21,769 nt of DNA, taken from IMG/VR virus record IMGVR_UViG_3300032213_001068, positions 1 to 21,769 of that record; one strand, written 5' to 3'. The notes under the pieces are model-generated. The model made no database searches and had not been told where the DNA came from. It saw only the letters and a program-made list of their open reading frames with translations. Origin of the DNA: a virus. Of the stretch, positions 6,369-14,494 are shown piece after piece. The first letter of the stretch is position 1; each line of letters opens with the position of its first letter. Both the position numbers and the translations under genes were made by a program.

Positions 6369-8651
6369 TTATTCAAATCGCGCCCTGTTTTGAATGTCTG
6401 CGTCACGGCTTTGTGCGTCTGTAATATCACGTTCAACAACATATGCACGAATTGCACCACCACCACCGCCGCCGCCTGTGTCAACACCGCCACCACCACC
6501 TAAAGACGGCGTTCCGCCACCACCCAAAGAAGGCATTGACGCACCGCCACCTGTTGCAGGTACACCCGGCGAAGGAATGTCAACAAATCCCGGTTCAGAA
6601 GAACCGCCCGGAATTTCAGGCGCTTTAACCGCTAAAATCGCTTTTACATTCTTTAAACCTGCAACAATTGCAGCCGCCGCAGCAACGCCACCCAAAACCG
6701 GACCGACAATTGGAATACCGGCTAAAGACTTGAATGCCGCAGTTGCCGACATATATGTATCAATAGTCGTTGCAGCAATTGCAGCCGCCTTACCTGCAAC
6801 TGTATGTTCACCAATTGCCTTTGCTGCGTTCTTTAATGTTGAACTAATCTTTTGTGCGTTTTCTGCACGTGCAGCCGCTTCTTTTTTGCTAATTTCAACC
6901 CTTGCGTCGCTTAATTCCTTTTCAGTTTTGGTATATGTTTCAGCATCAATTTTACCTTCTTTTAAAAGTTTTTTATTTAATGCCAATGCTTCGTCAACAC
7001 CTTTTTTCCTTGCTTCGTATGAAAGGTTTTCATTATTAACAATAGAATCCAAACGTTCCTGTTCTTTGTCGTCAGCTTCTTTTACATATTTTGCGTCAAT
7101 TTCAGCAACTTCAGCGCCATATTTTTCACGTAAAGCCGCAACCATTAAACCCTTCTGTTCTTCTGTATAATCCGCGTTGTCAAGTACCTTTTTAGTTTCA
7201 GCAACTAAAGCTTCGTCCAATGCAGCAATTTCCTTTTCTTTGCCTTCTTTTAATTTAGCAACACGTGCTTCTGATAATGTCGCTTGTAAATCTTCTTCAA
7301 ACTTTTTATCCTTTTCAGCGCGGTCAGCTTTTATTTGGTCGTCAATTGCTTTAACTTCTAATTGATAAGCTTCTTCAGTTGCCTTTTTTAATTCGTTCTT
7401 TGTTTTTGTGTCAATCTTTAAAGCGTCAATTTCAGCAACACGCGCTTTCATATTTATTTCAGCCTGTTTCTTTGCTTTGTCGTCTTCTGAAGTTATTTCA
7501 GCCAATGCCTTTTCATTCTGAATGTCAATAAGCATTTTGTCAGCCGTCTTTTTGTCTGCAATAGCTTGTTTATTATCTTCTTCACGTTTCTTTTTAGCAT
7601 CTTCAGCCGCTTTTTTATTATCGTCAGCAATCTTTTTATTATAGTCAGCCGTCAAAACCAATTGTTCAGTCTTTAAACTTCTAAATTGTTTTGCTTCTTC
7701 TTCTGTTAAACTGCCTTTAGTTTTTAAGCTTTCACGTAAAGTTGAAAGTTCATTTTCAACCCTTTGTTTTCCTAAATCGTAAATTTCCTTTTCTGAACCG
7801 CCTTGCGCCTTTAATACTTTAATACGATTTTCAATATCTTCGTTCGCGCGTTTATTTGCAACCGATAATTTGTTTAAATTACGTTCCGCTTCACTTGTAA
7901 CCCCAATAAAGTCTGTAAATTGTTCAACTAATTGTCCAACGCCATTTGCCAAAGCGCCCAATGGACTGCTTTTAATCCATTTTGAAATTGCGTCAAAGTT
8001 ATTTATTACTTCACCCAATAAAACAACCAATGCACCAATACCGGTTGCAACAATTGCACCTTTTAATACTTTAAACCCTGTTGAAGTCGTTTCAACTGAT
8101 ATTCCAAAAGAACGTTGCACCGCCGCAGCCGTTTTAGTTGCTGCATTGTTTAATTCCTGAAACGTCGTTGTACTTTTAATAACCGCGCCCAATTGTTTGA
8201 ACGAATCCACACTTTCACCAACCGCCTGTAAACCTTGCGACAATGCCATTGCTGCATTCACCTTCAATAAAGCTTTTTCAACGTCTTTATTCTCATTGCC
8301 AAACAAAGCCATTGCACCCTGAAGCGCACTAAATCCACCGGCAACACCTGCCAATGAAGAAGCAACCGCCTTAAATTTGGCGTCCGGGTTAAATGCATCT
8401 GTTAATGCCTTTGCGTCACCAATACGGTCTTTCAAGTCAGCCGCACGTTTAGCCGCTTCAATTGCTTCTTTTGAAGTCGCACCAAACTTGTCAGCCATTA
8501 AACCAACTTGCGCCTGTGCTTCTTTTAATTGCGTTCTTAAACTTTTAACCGACTTGTCTGTATCCTCAAATGCCTTGTCTAATAATTGAACGTCCTGCGC
8601 AGCCTGTGCCGCGTTGGTGGTGACGTTTATACCAATAGTTTCTTCTACCAT
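6369..8651 (-). CDS. Tail tape measure protein
   Basis: 760 residues, the longest protein here. Long Ala/Lys/Glu-rich helices and coiled coils fill about 15-185 and 255-620, as in tape measure proteins, which set tail length and pass through the membrane at DNA entry. Two hydrophobic stretches occur at about 195-215 and 638-673. A Pro/Gly-rich linker (about 680-733, with a run of seven Gly) precedes a conserved-looking end (IRAYVVERDITDAQ). By the usual rule of about 0.15 nm per residue, the tail would be roughly 110 nm. The start overlaps the preceding stop as TAATG. No lytic or peptidase domain was noticed. The Gly-rich part produces Pro-rich open frames on the other strand that are not genes. 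Confidence 0.92.
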   Translation of the reverse strand: MVEETIGINVTTNAAQAAQDVQLLDKAFEDTDKSVKSLRTQLKEAQAQVGLMADKFGATSKEAIEAAKRAADLKDRIGDAKALTDAFNPDAKFKAVASSLAGVAGGFSALQGAMALFGNENKDVEKALLKVNAAMALSQGLQAVGESVDSFKQLGAVIKSTTTFQELNNAATKTAAAVQRSFGISVETTSTGFKVLKGAIVATGIGALVVLLGEVINNFDAISKWIKSSPLGALANGVGQLVEQFTDFIGVTSEAERNLNKLSVANKRANEDIENRIKVLKAQGGSEKEIYDLGKQRVENELSTLRESLKTKGSLTEEEAKQFRSLKTEQLVLTADYNKKIADDNKKAAEDAKKKREEDNKQAIADKKTADKMLIDIQNEKALAEITSEDDKAKKQAEINMKARVAEIDALKIDTKTKNELKKATEEAYQLEVKAIDDQIKADRAEKDKKFEEDLQATLSEARVAKLKEGKEKEIAALDEALVAETKKVLDNADYTEEQKGLMVAALREKYGAEVAEIDAKYVKEADDKEQERLDSIVNNENLSYEARKKGVDEALALNKKLLKEGKIDAETYTKTEKELSDARVEISKKEAAARAENAQKISSTLKNAAKAIGEHTVAGKAAAIAATTIDTYMSATAAFKSLAGIPIVGPVLGGVAAAAAIVAGLKNVKAILAVKAPEIPGGSSEPGFVDIPSPGVPATGGGASMPSLGGGGTPSLGGGGGVDTGGGGGGGAIRAYVVERDITDAQSRDADIQNRARFE

Positions 8652-10729
8652 TAATTAGTGTTTATTACTTTTAATAAATTGACAAGCGTTGTCCTGTATG
8701 CCGTCGGGTCGTAAGATTCAATTTTATTTAATCTAAATAATACGCCATTAATCCAAATGTATTTGCTGAAATCCAAATTATATATGTCAACCGTCGTTAA
8801 ATAAACACGACAAGCCAATAACTTTGATTCCATATCTGTAATTTCCAAAATGTACGGTTTATTGTACGTATTGAATAAATTATTTGTCGGGTAAATTGAC
8901 GCAGGAAATTGTAATTCCTTTGGTGCGCCAAAATTCAAGTCAACAGTCGGGTTCGTTGGGTCGTCCAAATGTCCGGCATATCCGTAAACGTTTAAATTAG
9001 CTAAATTCCCGCCGCCACCTGTTTCACCTGCTTTTATATGCCACGTATGGTCAATAGATAATTTTTTAGCCATTAAAATACGAATAACAGAATCCATTGA
9101 ATCTTCCTGCGAATTATTATTTGACAATTTAAATATTGTTGTATAATATTTATCAATGTGCGCGTGATTCTGTGGTTGGAATAATACAGAAGGCGCAAAG
9201 ATAATTTGGGTTGAAGCCGTATCTTTTACAAAATCAAATTCAGAATCATATAAATAATCGCCATACGTTTGACCGTACTTTTTTAAATAGTTATCATTAT
9301 AATAATCTGTGTCAGGCGTGTATTTATACGCATAATAACGCGCGTTTAACTGTGACATTGGTTTAATTGACATTGTTGAACCTGTATCAATCTTTTGTGA
9401 CCAATCAATTGAATTGGTTACTGCGTCAGAATAAAAATCAATATAAGGCGCAATATTAATCTGTTTATCGTTTATATTATCTTGATAAACGTACAAATTA
9501 AACATTTTACATATTGAAAGGAAAAAATCCTTTTGGAAAATACCCTTTGGTAAATTGTTATTCATTGAAACAGTACCATTATAAGCAACCGTTGCTAATT
9601 GCGCAGCCAATTGAGTAAATGTAAAGTTTGCATTTGAAACGTTTACAATATAAGTATTCGCAGTAACGGGAACGCTTAATTCAATACGCACTTGATTCGT
9701 GTTTGCAATTTCACCTGTCCAATCAATATTGAAAGTAAAAGGGTTATTTGCTGAACTTGTATTTTGAACCAATGTTTGAACTGCAACACCCGCAACATAT
9801 AAAGTCGCAGTAATTGACGAAGCGGCGTCAGTTTGATAAACGCCTGTTATTGTAGCCAATGCATTAACTGTCTTTGCGCCGTCAGTATAAGTAAAAATGC
9901 TTTTTCCTGCATTTTCTGTGAAATTAAGTAAAGTCGTATTATCAAAAGACAAATTTGCATTTCGCGCCGTTGGTGTATTACTGTTTAAAATTGTTTTTGT
10001 TGCACTAATCGTGCCTAATATAAATCTGTCATTCGTACCTTGAATTCCCTGACTATTATTTGGAATTATTAATTTTTTGAAAAAGTCACTATTAAAAAAG
10101 TCACAATTTAAACTGTACGAAGTACCTTCAAATATCTTTTCAATATATTCTTTTACGTATAATGCCGGTCTAAATGTGTAAACGCTAAAATCGTCCTTAT
10201 TTGTTGAAACGTTACCGTAATCAATCAATGGATAATAATAGCCTGAACCGTTTATTGTATTCCAACTGTTTTGTATTGAAGTTACATTCCACGTATGGTT
10301 GTATTCGCTAAAATCCAAATCTTCTAAACGCCTATTTCCCAATTCTGTAATAAATCCACCTAATTCACCAAACACCGCGCATTGGTATTCAGTAATACCT
10401 TTATTCATAACAATTTCAAGGATTCTAATTACCCCCTTAAATATCTGTATTTTATCAATAAATACTTCGCATTTTGCAGCCTGTGCAGGTGTAAAGTTTG
10501 CGTTTACATTTGGTAAATCCGCATTATATTCTGTTGAAGTACCTAAATCAAAAGCAAAGCCTAATATTTTATTATTAGTTGCGGTTGCCGGTATTGATAT
10601 TGTACGACTGAATGAAGTATTACGGCTTCCAAAATCGCGCACGTCGTCAATTGTGTACGTGAAATCTGTTCCAATGTCCTTCAACAAATCAATTAATTGG
10701 TCTTCAATATAAATTTCGGTTCTAATCAT
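8651..10729 (-). CDS. Large tail-tip / baseplate hub-like protein
   Basis: 692 residues, rich in Asn, Thr and aromatic residues, mostly strands. The N-terminal part (about 1-150) has FSRTISIPATATNNKILG, then FIDKIQIFKGVIRILEI and GELGGFITELGNRRLEDLDF. This pattern is familiar from tail proteins next to tape measure genes in Bacteroidota phages and resembles the hub domains of Tal/gp27-like proteins. A middle part (about 235-385) looks like beta-sandwich repeats. The C-terminal part contains FKLSNNNSQEDSMDSV and a final WINGVLFRLNKIESYDPT segment typical of hub ends. It likely sits at the tail tip. Receptor binding cannot be shown from sequence. TAATG overlaps link it to both neighbours. Confidence 0.6.
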   Translation of the reverse strand: MIRTEIYIEDQLIDLLKDIGTDFTYTIDDVRDFGSRNTSFSRTISIPATATNNKILGFAFDLGTSTEYNADLPNVNANFTPAQAAKCEVFIDKIQIFKGVIRILEIVMNKGITEYQCAVFGELGGFITELGNRRLEDLDFSEYNHTWNVTSIQNSWNTINGSGYYYPLIDYGNVSTNKDDFSVYTFRPALYVKEYIEKIFEGTSYSLNCDFFNSDFFKKLIIPNNSQGIQGTNDRFILGTISATKTILNSNTPTARNANLSFDNTTLLNFTENAGKSIFTYTDGAKTVNALATITGVYQTDAASSITATLYVAGVAVQTLVQNTSSANNPFTFNIDWTGEIANTNQVRIELSVPVTANTYIVNVSNANFTFTQLAAQLATVAYNGTVSMNNNLPKGIFQKDFFLSICKMFNLYVYQDNINDKQINIAPYIDFYSDAVTNSIDWSQKIDTGSTMSIKPMSQLNARYYAYKYTPDTDYYNDNYLKKYGQTYGDYLYDSEFDFVKDTASTQIIFAPSVLFQPQNHAHIDKYYTTIFKLSNNNSQEDSMDSVIRILMAKKLSIDHTWHIKAGETGGGGNLANLNVYGYAGHLDDPTNPTVDLNFGAPKELQFPASIYPTNNLFNTYNKPYILEITDMESKLLACRVYLTTVDIYNLDFSKYIWINGVLFRLNKIESYDPTAYRTTLVNLLKVINTN

Positions 10730-11943
10730 TATCTGTATTGACTGTTTAAATATTTACCAACTTCAACTTCAATATCAAAATTAAATAAGCCGTCAGCAAT
10801 TGTATATTTGTATTGATAATTGTTGTTTCTTATTGTAACCGGGAAAAATGCGCCTTGCACTTCCATATAAACAATCGGTGACGCTATTAATTGCGCCAAC
10901 CACGCGTAATCCATATCGTTCACCCAATCGCTTGTCAACATATAGTAATCGGTATGTTCAATCGCGAAATTGTACGTTGTTTCATTGTATTTGTTGTACG
11001 CATCAATATTTTTCATTTGACCGCCTGACAATTTATAAGGATTGCGTCTATATGAAGAACGGTTAAATTCGCTGCGTCGCTTGTTTACCAATCTGAACGC
11101 CATTGTATCATATCCGCCCAACCTATTAAGAAAATGAAGGTTGTATTGTCTGTATTTAGGGTTGCAAACTTGTCTGAATTTTAAAACCCTTGTAACCGCA
11201 GCGCCCAATGTTATATAAACGTTGTACCCGTAAGTATTTTGTGTTATAACTTCAGAACCAATAAACGCATTAATTGCCGCAGCCTGAAAATTGAACAGGT
11301 TAAATTGCCCTGCCATTGTAATATTTCCACTAACCGCAGTTCCAAAAGTTCCGTCTTCGTTTGTAGGTTGAACCCAAAGTTTATATGAACCGCCGGTAAT
11401 CTTTAAAAATGTAATAAAAAATTGGTCGCCATATTCAATTGGAATATCCGAATTGTCGCGGTCTGATAACCAATCGTCCGTGTAATTCTCAATTAATAAA
11501 TTATCATAGTAATTTGACAATACCAAAGGAATGTCGCCGTTTTCTGTAAATATGTCACCGAATAATGGTGCGTAATAATTGTACGCTGAATAAGAACCTG
11601 AAGCCAAATTAGCAATAACCGCACCGCTTACTTCTTCGCCAATACGAACCTGATAATCAACCTTTATTTTGTTATTTGAAGCCATTAAAACCGTCGTACC
11701 TGAAGGTTCAAAGTAATTAGTCACGTATGCACGAACCATTGGTGACGCATTAAATACGCCATAACTTCCGTCGGCTGAAGGTGAAGGAAATACCTTGTTT
11801 CGGCTAACCTGTGCGCCATTTATGTAAATATCGTACACGAATTTAAAGTTTGTAACCCCAACATTTGTTGAAGAAGCCACAAACCAAAGGTCGTCGTGCA
11901 TACTCGGGAACGTAGCCGGTTGACTATTTATTGTTATTGCCAT
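10729..11943 (-). CDS. Minor tail / distal tail-like structural protein
   Basis: 404 residues, beta-rich, without signal peptide or membrane segments. Clear segments are the N-terminal MHDDLWFVASS, a central Asn/Tyr-rich region, then CNPKYRQYNLHFLNRLGGYD (about 263-282), followed by a basic stretch KRRSEFNRSSYRRNPY. The HFLNRLGGYD pattern recurs, in my memory, in minor tail proteins of Bacteroidota phages, where it begins a C-terminal domain. The gene lies just before the hub-like gene and tape measure, fitting a distal tail or tail-tip ring. It overlaps the preceding gene by 20 bases. The exact role is not established by any motif I can see. Confidence 0.55.
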   Translation of the reverse strand: MAITINSQPATFPSMHDDLWFVASSTNVGVTNFKFVYDIYINGAQVSRNKVFPSPSADGSYGVFNASPMVRAYVTNYFEPSGTTVLMASNNKIKVDYQVRIGEEVSGAVIANLASGSYSAYNYYAPLFGDIFTENGDIPLVLSNYYDNLLIENYTDDWLSDRDNSDIPIEYGDQFFITFLKITGGSYKLWVQPTNEDGTFGTAVSGNITMAGQFNLFNFQAAAINAFIGSEVITQNTYGYNVYITLGAAVTRVLKFRQVCNPKYRQYNLHFLNRLGGYDTMAFRLVNKRRSEFNRSSYRRNPYKLSGGQMKNIDAYNKYNETTYNFAIEHTDYYMLTSDWVNDMDYAWLAQLIASPIVYMEVQGAFFPVTIRNNNYQYKYTIADGLFNFDIEVEVGKYLNSQYR

Positions 11944-12652
11944 TGTTTGATTCTATTTTATTTCCAATTTGTCTAATTTGTAAAAGAACGTCACCGCCAA
12001 AAGCTTCTGCCATTGTTGTAAAAAATTCCTTATTAAATACTGTTTTTATTGCGTTGTCAAAATACGAAGTTGTACGTAAACCGTCCCTTTTTATTGCTGA
12101 AGCGGTTGCGTATGCTAAAGCTTTTAATGAAGTCGCTTTATTGACTGCCTGTTTAAGCTTTTTGCTTTTTCTTTGTGTCTTGCTTAACTTCTTTGTCTGT
12201 GTTTCGTTTATACTTTTTGCCTTCCCTAATCTGTACCATTGCAAAATTGACGTCGCCATTTTTTTATTTGGATATGCGGTTTTGTATTGGTATGGTGAAT
12301 CTGAAGAAACTTTTTTAGGCTTTGCATTTTTGCCACCTGCACCACGAACCCCCTTATTTACAAAATCATAATAAACCGCAGCCGGGTTATCCTTATCGTA
12401 ACCCAACCACATTTCGTAATCATTGCCAAACTTTGTGACCTTTGGTACAACCAAATCGCCAATTTTGCCTGAAGCAATTGAACCGCTTTTGGTCAGGTTC
12501 TTTTGTACTTCGTCATTGAATTGTTTACCGTAAAAAATAAGCATCTGTTCAGCAATAGGAAATTCAGTCGGGTCAATAACATTGTATTGGTCACCGATTG
12601 TTTTTAAAAAACCTTCCCTTAATGCTTTCGCCTGTGCTTTGGCTTCACTCAT
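11924..12652 (-). CDS. Neck or tail-completion-like protein (HK97 gp10-like character)
   Basis: 242 residues from the ATG at 12652. An upstream in-frame GTG at 12688 abuts the T-run of a terminator and would lie at the very 5' end of any new transcript, so it was not chosen. The N-terminal half has a DYEMWLGYD-AAVYYDFVNKG segment and PYQYKTAYP, and the C-terminal half has a very basic stretch (about 140-165) then AYATASAIKRDGLRTTSYFDNAI. This order (strand pair, Y-F-V-x-x-G loop, helix, then K-x-G-x-R-T-T-x-x-F) resembles gp10-like tail-completion proteins, with a basic insertion. The call is tentative. Confidence 0.45.
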   Translation of the reverse strand: MSEAKAQAKALREGFLKTIGDQYNVIDPTEFPIAEQMLIFYGKQFNDEVQKNLTKSGSIASGKIGDLVVPKVTKFGNDYEMWLGYDKDNPAAVYYDFVNKGVRGAGGKNAKPKKVSSDSPYQYKTAYPNKKMATSILQWYRLGKAKSINETQTKKLSKTQRKSKKLKQAVNKATSLKALAYATASAIKRDGLRTTSYFDNAIKTVFNKEFFTTMAEAFGGDVLLQIRQIGNKIESNNGNNNK

Positions 12653-12687
12653 AACCTTAAATAGGTAAATTGGTTCTAAATACCGCA

Positions 12688-12714
12688 CAAAAAACCCCGT
12701 GTAAAAACACAGGG
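12688..12714 (-). terminator. Rho-independent terminator after the tail chaperone
   Basis: On the minus strand CCCTGTGT (12707-12714), a 4-base loop and ACACGGGG (12695-12702) form an 8-pair stem with one G-U pair, followed by six T and G. The plus-strand version would have a C-A mismatch, so the hairpin is made for minus-strand RNA. It begins 38 bases after the stop of the -1 frame of the tail chaperone, supporting that frame as the true end of the unit. Confidence 0.82.
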
Positions 12715-12751
12715 TAATTTTCGCTTATTTCAATAAAAAAACACAACTGCC

Positions 12752-13509
12752 TTATTTAATTCGCTTCGCCTGTTCCCGGTCGTAAGCATTTTTTGACTTC
12801 AGATACGCCATTGTATTCAAAAATTCAATGGTTTTCATTTCAAAAGCTTCCGAAGTTCTGATATTTTCGTGTTCGGCAACAAGTTTGGCGGTATAATGCC
12901 ACCCGTAGATTCGCATAAAAGCAGCAACACCGAATCCGCTTGTTGGTTCGTCATTCCCGACGTCGTCATTTCCGCTTTCATATAATCCCGCGTAACTTCT
13001 ATCCAATTTCTGTAAACTTGATAAAAAAAAACCAACGAATGATAAACGTGTATAAAATTCGCTTCCTGCATATCCGACGCGTATTCTTCGTGTTTACTTG
13101 CGTCGTACTTATCGTCAATCCATTTGCCGTACCAATTTTTTTTCTGCGGGATAACCATTGACGCAGCTATTTTGTGCAAATTACCCAACGTGTCTGTACT
13201 AAATACCTTGCTTTCAATATAACGCGCTGATGGCATATTTTTAATGTCGTAATTTATTCGGTATCTTTTGCCATTGGTTGTAATATAGTCAACCGGCTTC
13301 CCTTCAATTGGTTCGTCTAAAAACGCCAAATCTTTGCGCAGTTCTTTTAAGTCTTCAATTCCTAAACTGTCAATTTGATATTCGGTTAAACCTGTGACAA
13401 TGCACAATAATTTAACTTCCTTGTCCAATTCTGTCCAATCCTTATTCGGGTTTGTTATTATTGGCATCAATTGTTGGTATTGCCAAAGGGTCAGTTCGTT
13501 CCATTTCAT
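12752..13509 (-). CDS. Tail assembly chaperone, -1 frameshift product (gpG-GT type)
   Basis: Predicted fusion of residues 1-162 of the 224-residue chaperone with 90 residues read in the -1 frame, about 252 in all. The -1 frame is open from the T9 run to 12752 and has no ATG near its beginning; the first usual start is a TTG at 13006. Its product is gene-like: GFGVAAFMRIYGWHYTAKLVAEHENI, then EMKTIEFLNTMAYLKSKN, resembling the C-terminal parts of other phage tail chaperones. In many long-tailed phages the short form and the frameshift form together load the tape measure. Three genes separate it from the tape measure here, which is unusual. A separate unlinked gene is less likely. Confidence 0.72.
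12835..13509 (-). CDS. Tail assembly chaperone, unshifted form (gpG type)
   Basis: 224 residues, starting at ATG 13509. It begins MKWNELTLWQYQQL, a start typical of phage tail chaperone or gpG-like proteins, with a helical N-terminal domain (about 5-75), a short strand pair near KRYRINYDI, and a second helical domain (about 115-185). The last 62 residues share DNA with the -1 frame but read differently, ending in a Pro/Leu/Lys-rich tail (GGIIPPNLLP). The gene overlaps the DUF5522-type gene by 68 bases. The T9 run lies in codons 160-163. Function is assigned from the combination of start motif, overlapping -1 frame and position ahead of the tail genes. Confidence 0.75.
   Translation of the reverse strand: MKWNELTLWQYQQLMPIITNPNKDWTELDKEVKLLCIVTGLTEYQIDSLGIEDLKELRKDLAFLDEPIEGKPVDYITTNGKRYRINYDIKNMPSARYIESKVFSTDTLGNLHKIAASMVIPQKKNWYGKWIDDKYDASKHEEYASDMQEANFIHVYHSLVFFYQVYRNWIEVTRDYMKAEMTTSGMTNQQADSVLLLLCESTGGIIPPNLLPNTKISELRKLLK
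13023..13031 (-). other. Probable -1 frameshift site (T9 run)
   Basis: The minus strand reads G-GTT-TTT-TTT-TAT in the chaperone frame, giving a T-TTT-TTT slippery heptamer inside nine consecutive T. Slipping back one base moves reading into the open -1 frame. Polymerase slippage on the same run is an alternative. No convincing downstream stimulatory hairpin was seen. Confidence 0.7.
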
Positions 13510-13675
13510 AATTCAAAGTTAAGTCTTTTTTCTGATAAGGACAATGCCGACAACCATTTTTGCAGCAATATCCCCTTTTTAAATGATATTCTTCTGTGAA
13601 TACATTAAATCCGTTTTCAATATAGTAATCCAATTTATTCGTTTTGGTTATAGTATGAATTGTAAATATCTTCAT
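13442..13675 (-). CDS. DUF5522-type small cysteine protein
   Basis: 77 residues. The core FTEEYHLKRGYCCKNGCRHCPY (about 26-47) matches the short DUF5522 pattern common in Bacteroidota chromosomes, with Cys at about 37, 38, 42 and 45 that could bind zinc. The function of the family is unknown to me. The last 23 residues lie in the overlap with the tail chaperone gene, and the first part overlaps the previous gene by 41 bases. A cellular-type gene in a phage structural region suggests capture from a host. The ATG at 13675 is the only reasonable start. Confidence 0.75.
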   Translation of the reverse strand: MKIFTIHTITKTNKLDYYIENGFNVFTEEYHLKRGYCCKNGCRHCPYQKKDLTLNYEMERTDPLAIPTIDANNNKPE

Positions 13676-13871
13676 AACTCATTTTAGCAATTTCACTATC
13701 TAAATTAGAAGCTGCCATAAACATTGCAGTTTGTTTAATTAATTCAATAGATTGCTCTTTTTCTTTTTCAAGTGCTTCATTTACAACATTTCTTAACCAT
13801 TTATTCATTGGCCATTCTAAATGTATATGCGGTTTTAATTTATCAACTAATTCCTGTATTGCAGTTTTCAT
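13635..13871 (-). CDS. Small helical phage protein of unknown function
   Basis: 78 residues. It is mainly helical and charged: MKTAIQELVDKLKPH at the start, a KEKEQSIELIKQTAMF helix in the middle, and an acidic, Tyr-rich end (YEDIYNSYYNQNE). Small proteins with this start and a Tyr/Asn end are frequent in Bacteroidota phages, with no known role. Codons look more AT-rich than those of the structural genes. It begins one base after the stop of the winged-helix gene and overlaps the next gene by 41 bases. Confidence 0.65.
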   Translation of the reverse strand: MKTAIQELVDKLKPHIHLEWPMNKWLRNVVNEALEKEKEQSIELIKQTAMFMAASNLDSEIAKMSYEDIYNSYYNQNE

Positions 13872-13872
13872 A

Positions 13873-14229
13873 TTATATCCATTTTTTTAATCCGTTTGCA
13901 CTTGACATAATAGCGTCGGCGCGTTGCGTTAAGCTTTCAATTTGCCCGTTCAGTTCGTCCGCGTCGTATGATATGTAATAACCGTTTGACGTCCCCATAA
14001 CAGGTAATATTCCTTCTGACCTTATAAAGTTAATGATTTTACGCAAACGCGGTTCAGAAAATTGTTTAATTCCGTACTTTTCTTTTTGCTCGTTAATGGC
14101 TGCGACTATTTCCGCGCCTTTAATTGGGTTGGCTTTGCTTTTCAGGTTTAAACCCCTGATAATTACAGGAACTAAACGCTTTTCGTCAGGCGTCAATTCG
14201 CAGGTTATGTCTTCAAAGTTTTTTATCAT
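13873..14229 (-). CDS. Winged-helix-like DNA-binding protein
   Basis: 118 residues. Residues about 12-95 form a likely winged helix: LTPDEKRLVPVIIRGL, GAEIVAAINEQ, then the recognition-like helix SEPRLRKIINFIRSEG and a wing with PVMGTSNGYYISYD. A C-terminal helix (about 96-118) follows. Small proteins with this pattern are common in Bacteroidota phages and probably bind DNA, perhaps as a regulator or replication accessory. Its place just upstream of the tail operon would fit a late regulator, but no target site is visible. Start is ATG 14229. Confidence 0.65.
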   Translation of the reverse strand: MIKNFEDITCELTPDEKRLVPVIIRGLNLKSKANPIKGAEIVAAINEQKEKYGIKQFSEPRLRKIINFIRSEGILPVMGTSNGYYISYDADELNGQIESLTQRADAIMSSANGLKKWI

Positions 14230-14239
14230 AGTATAAGTT

Positions 14240-14413
14240 TTAAGAAACGTCTGTCATTGCTAAATTAACCATTTTTAATTGAATCCTTAAATCTTTAATT
14301 TCCTTTTCTTTTAATCCCAATTCCTTTTCAATCTTTGCAATCCTTTCAATTAAGCATTCGTTTTCAAGGCGAAGCAAATATTCCTGACCCATTAAGTAAT
14401 TATTCTTTGACAT
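14240..14413 (-). CDS. 57-residue coiled-coil protein
   Basis: A short gene from ATG 14413 to TAA at 14240. After MSKNNYLMGQ almost the whole product is one charged amphipathic helix with Leu/Ile spacing (ENECLIERIAKIEKEL, KEKEIKDLRIQLKMV), suggesting a coiled coil. It lies 10 bases before the winged-helix gene. Such short coiled-coil proteins often occur in phages without known role; it may dimerise or act as an adaptor. The helix periodicity and tight packing make it likely real. Confidence 0.65.
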   Translation of the reverse strand: MSKNNYLMGQEYLLRLENECLIERIAKIEKELGLKEKEIKDLRIQLKMVNLAMTDVS

Positions 14414-14416
14414 AGG

Positions 14417-14488
14417 TTATTTGTTTACAAGTTTATAAAATGTGGCTTTTGCCAATTCCCAAAATATTATTATTAAAATGATTTTCAT
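14417..14488 (-). CDS. Possible 23-residue hydrophobic peptide
   Basis: ATG 14488 to TAA 14417, product MKIILIIIFWELAKATFYK plus four residues. The first half is hydrophobic and could insert in a membrane. It sits between the terminator-like hairpin and the coiled-coil gene, four bases before the latter. It is too short to separate from chance by sequence alone; spacing to both sides is the main support. Confidence 0.33.
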   Translation of the reverse strand: MKIILIIIFWELAKATFYKLVNK

Positions 14489-14494
14489 AAAATT

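Noticed and set aside
6394-7170. Long plus-strand open frame of 258 codons, Pro/Ser/Ala-rich
   Set aside because: It is the mirror of the Gly- and Ala-rich tape measure coding strand; the composition is biased and no domain or neighbouring plus-strand gene supports it.
12653-12688. GTG start extending the 242-residue neck-like protein by 12 residues
   Set aside because: The GTG directly follows the T-run of a terminator, leaving no leader for a new transcript; the ATG at 12652 fits better.
12652-12691. Promoter between the terminator and the neck-like gene
   Set aside because: A TTTG overlaps the terminator end and TACCTATT lies 20 bases on, but the -7 element differs at two of six fixed positions from TAnnTTTG; too weak to list.
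12958-12965. CGACGTCG palindrome downstream of the slippery run as a frameshift stimulator
   Set aside because: It lies about 60 bases downstream, is only 8 bases with no loop, and cannot form a useful hairpin.
12752-13006. Independent 84-codon gene starting at TTG 13006
   Set aside because: Weak start codon inside another gene, and the frame is open back to a T9 slippery run in exactly the -1 relation; a frameshift extension explains it better.
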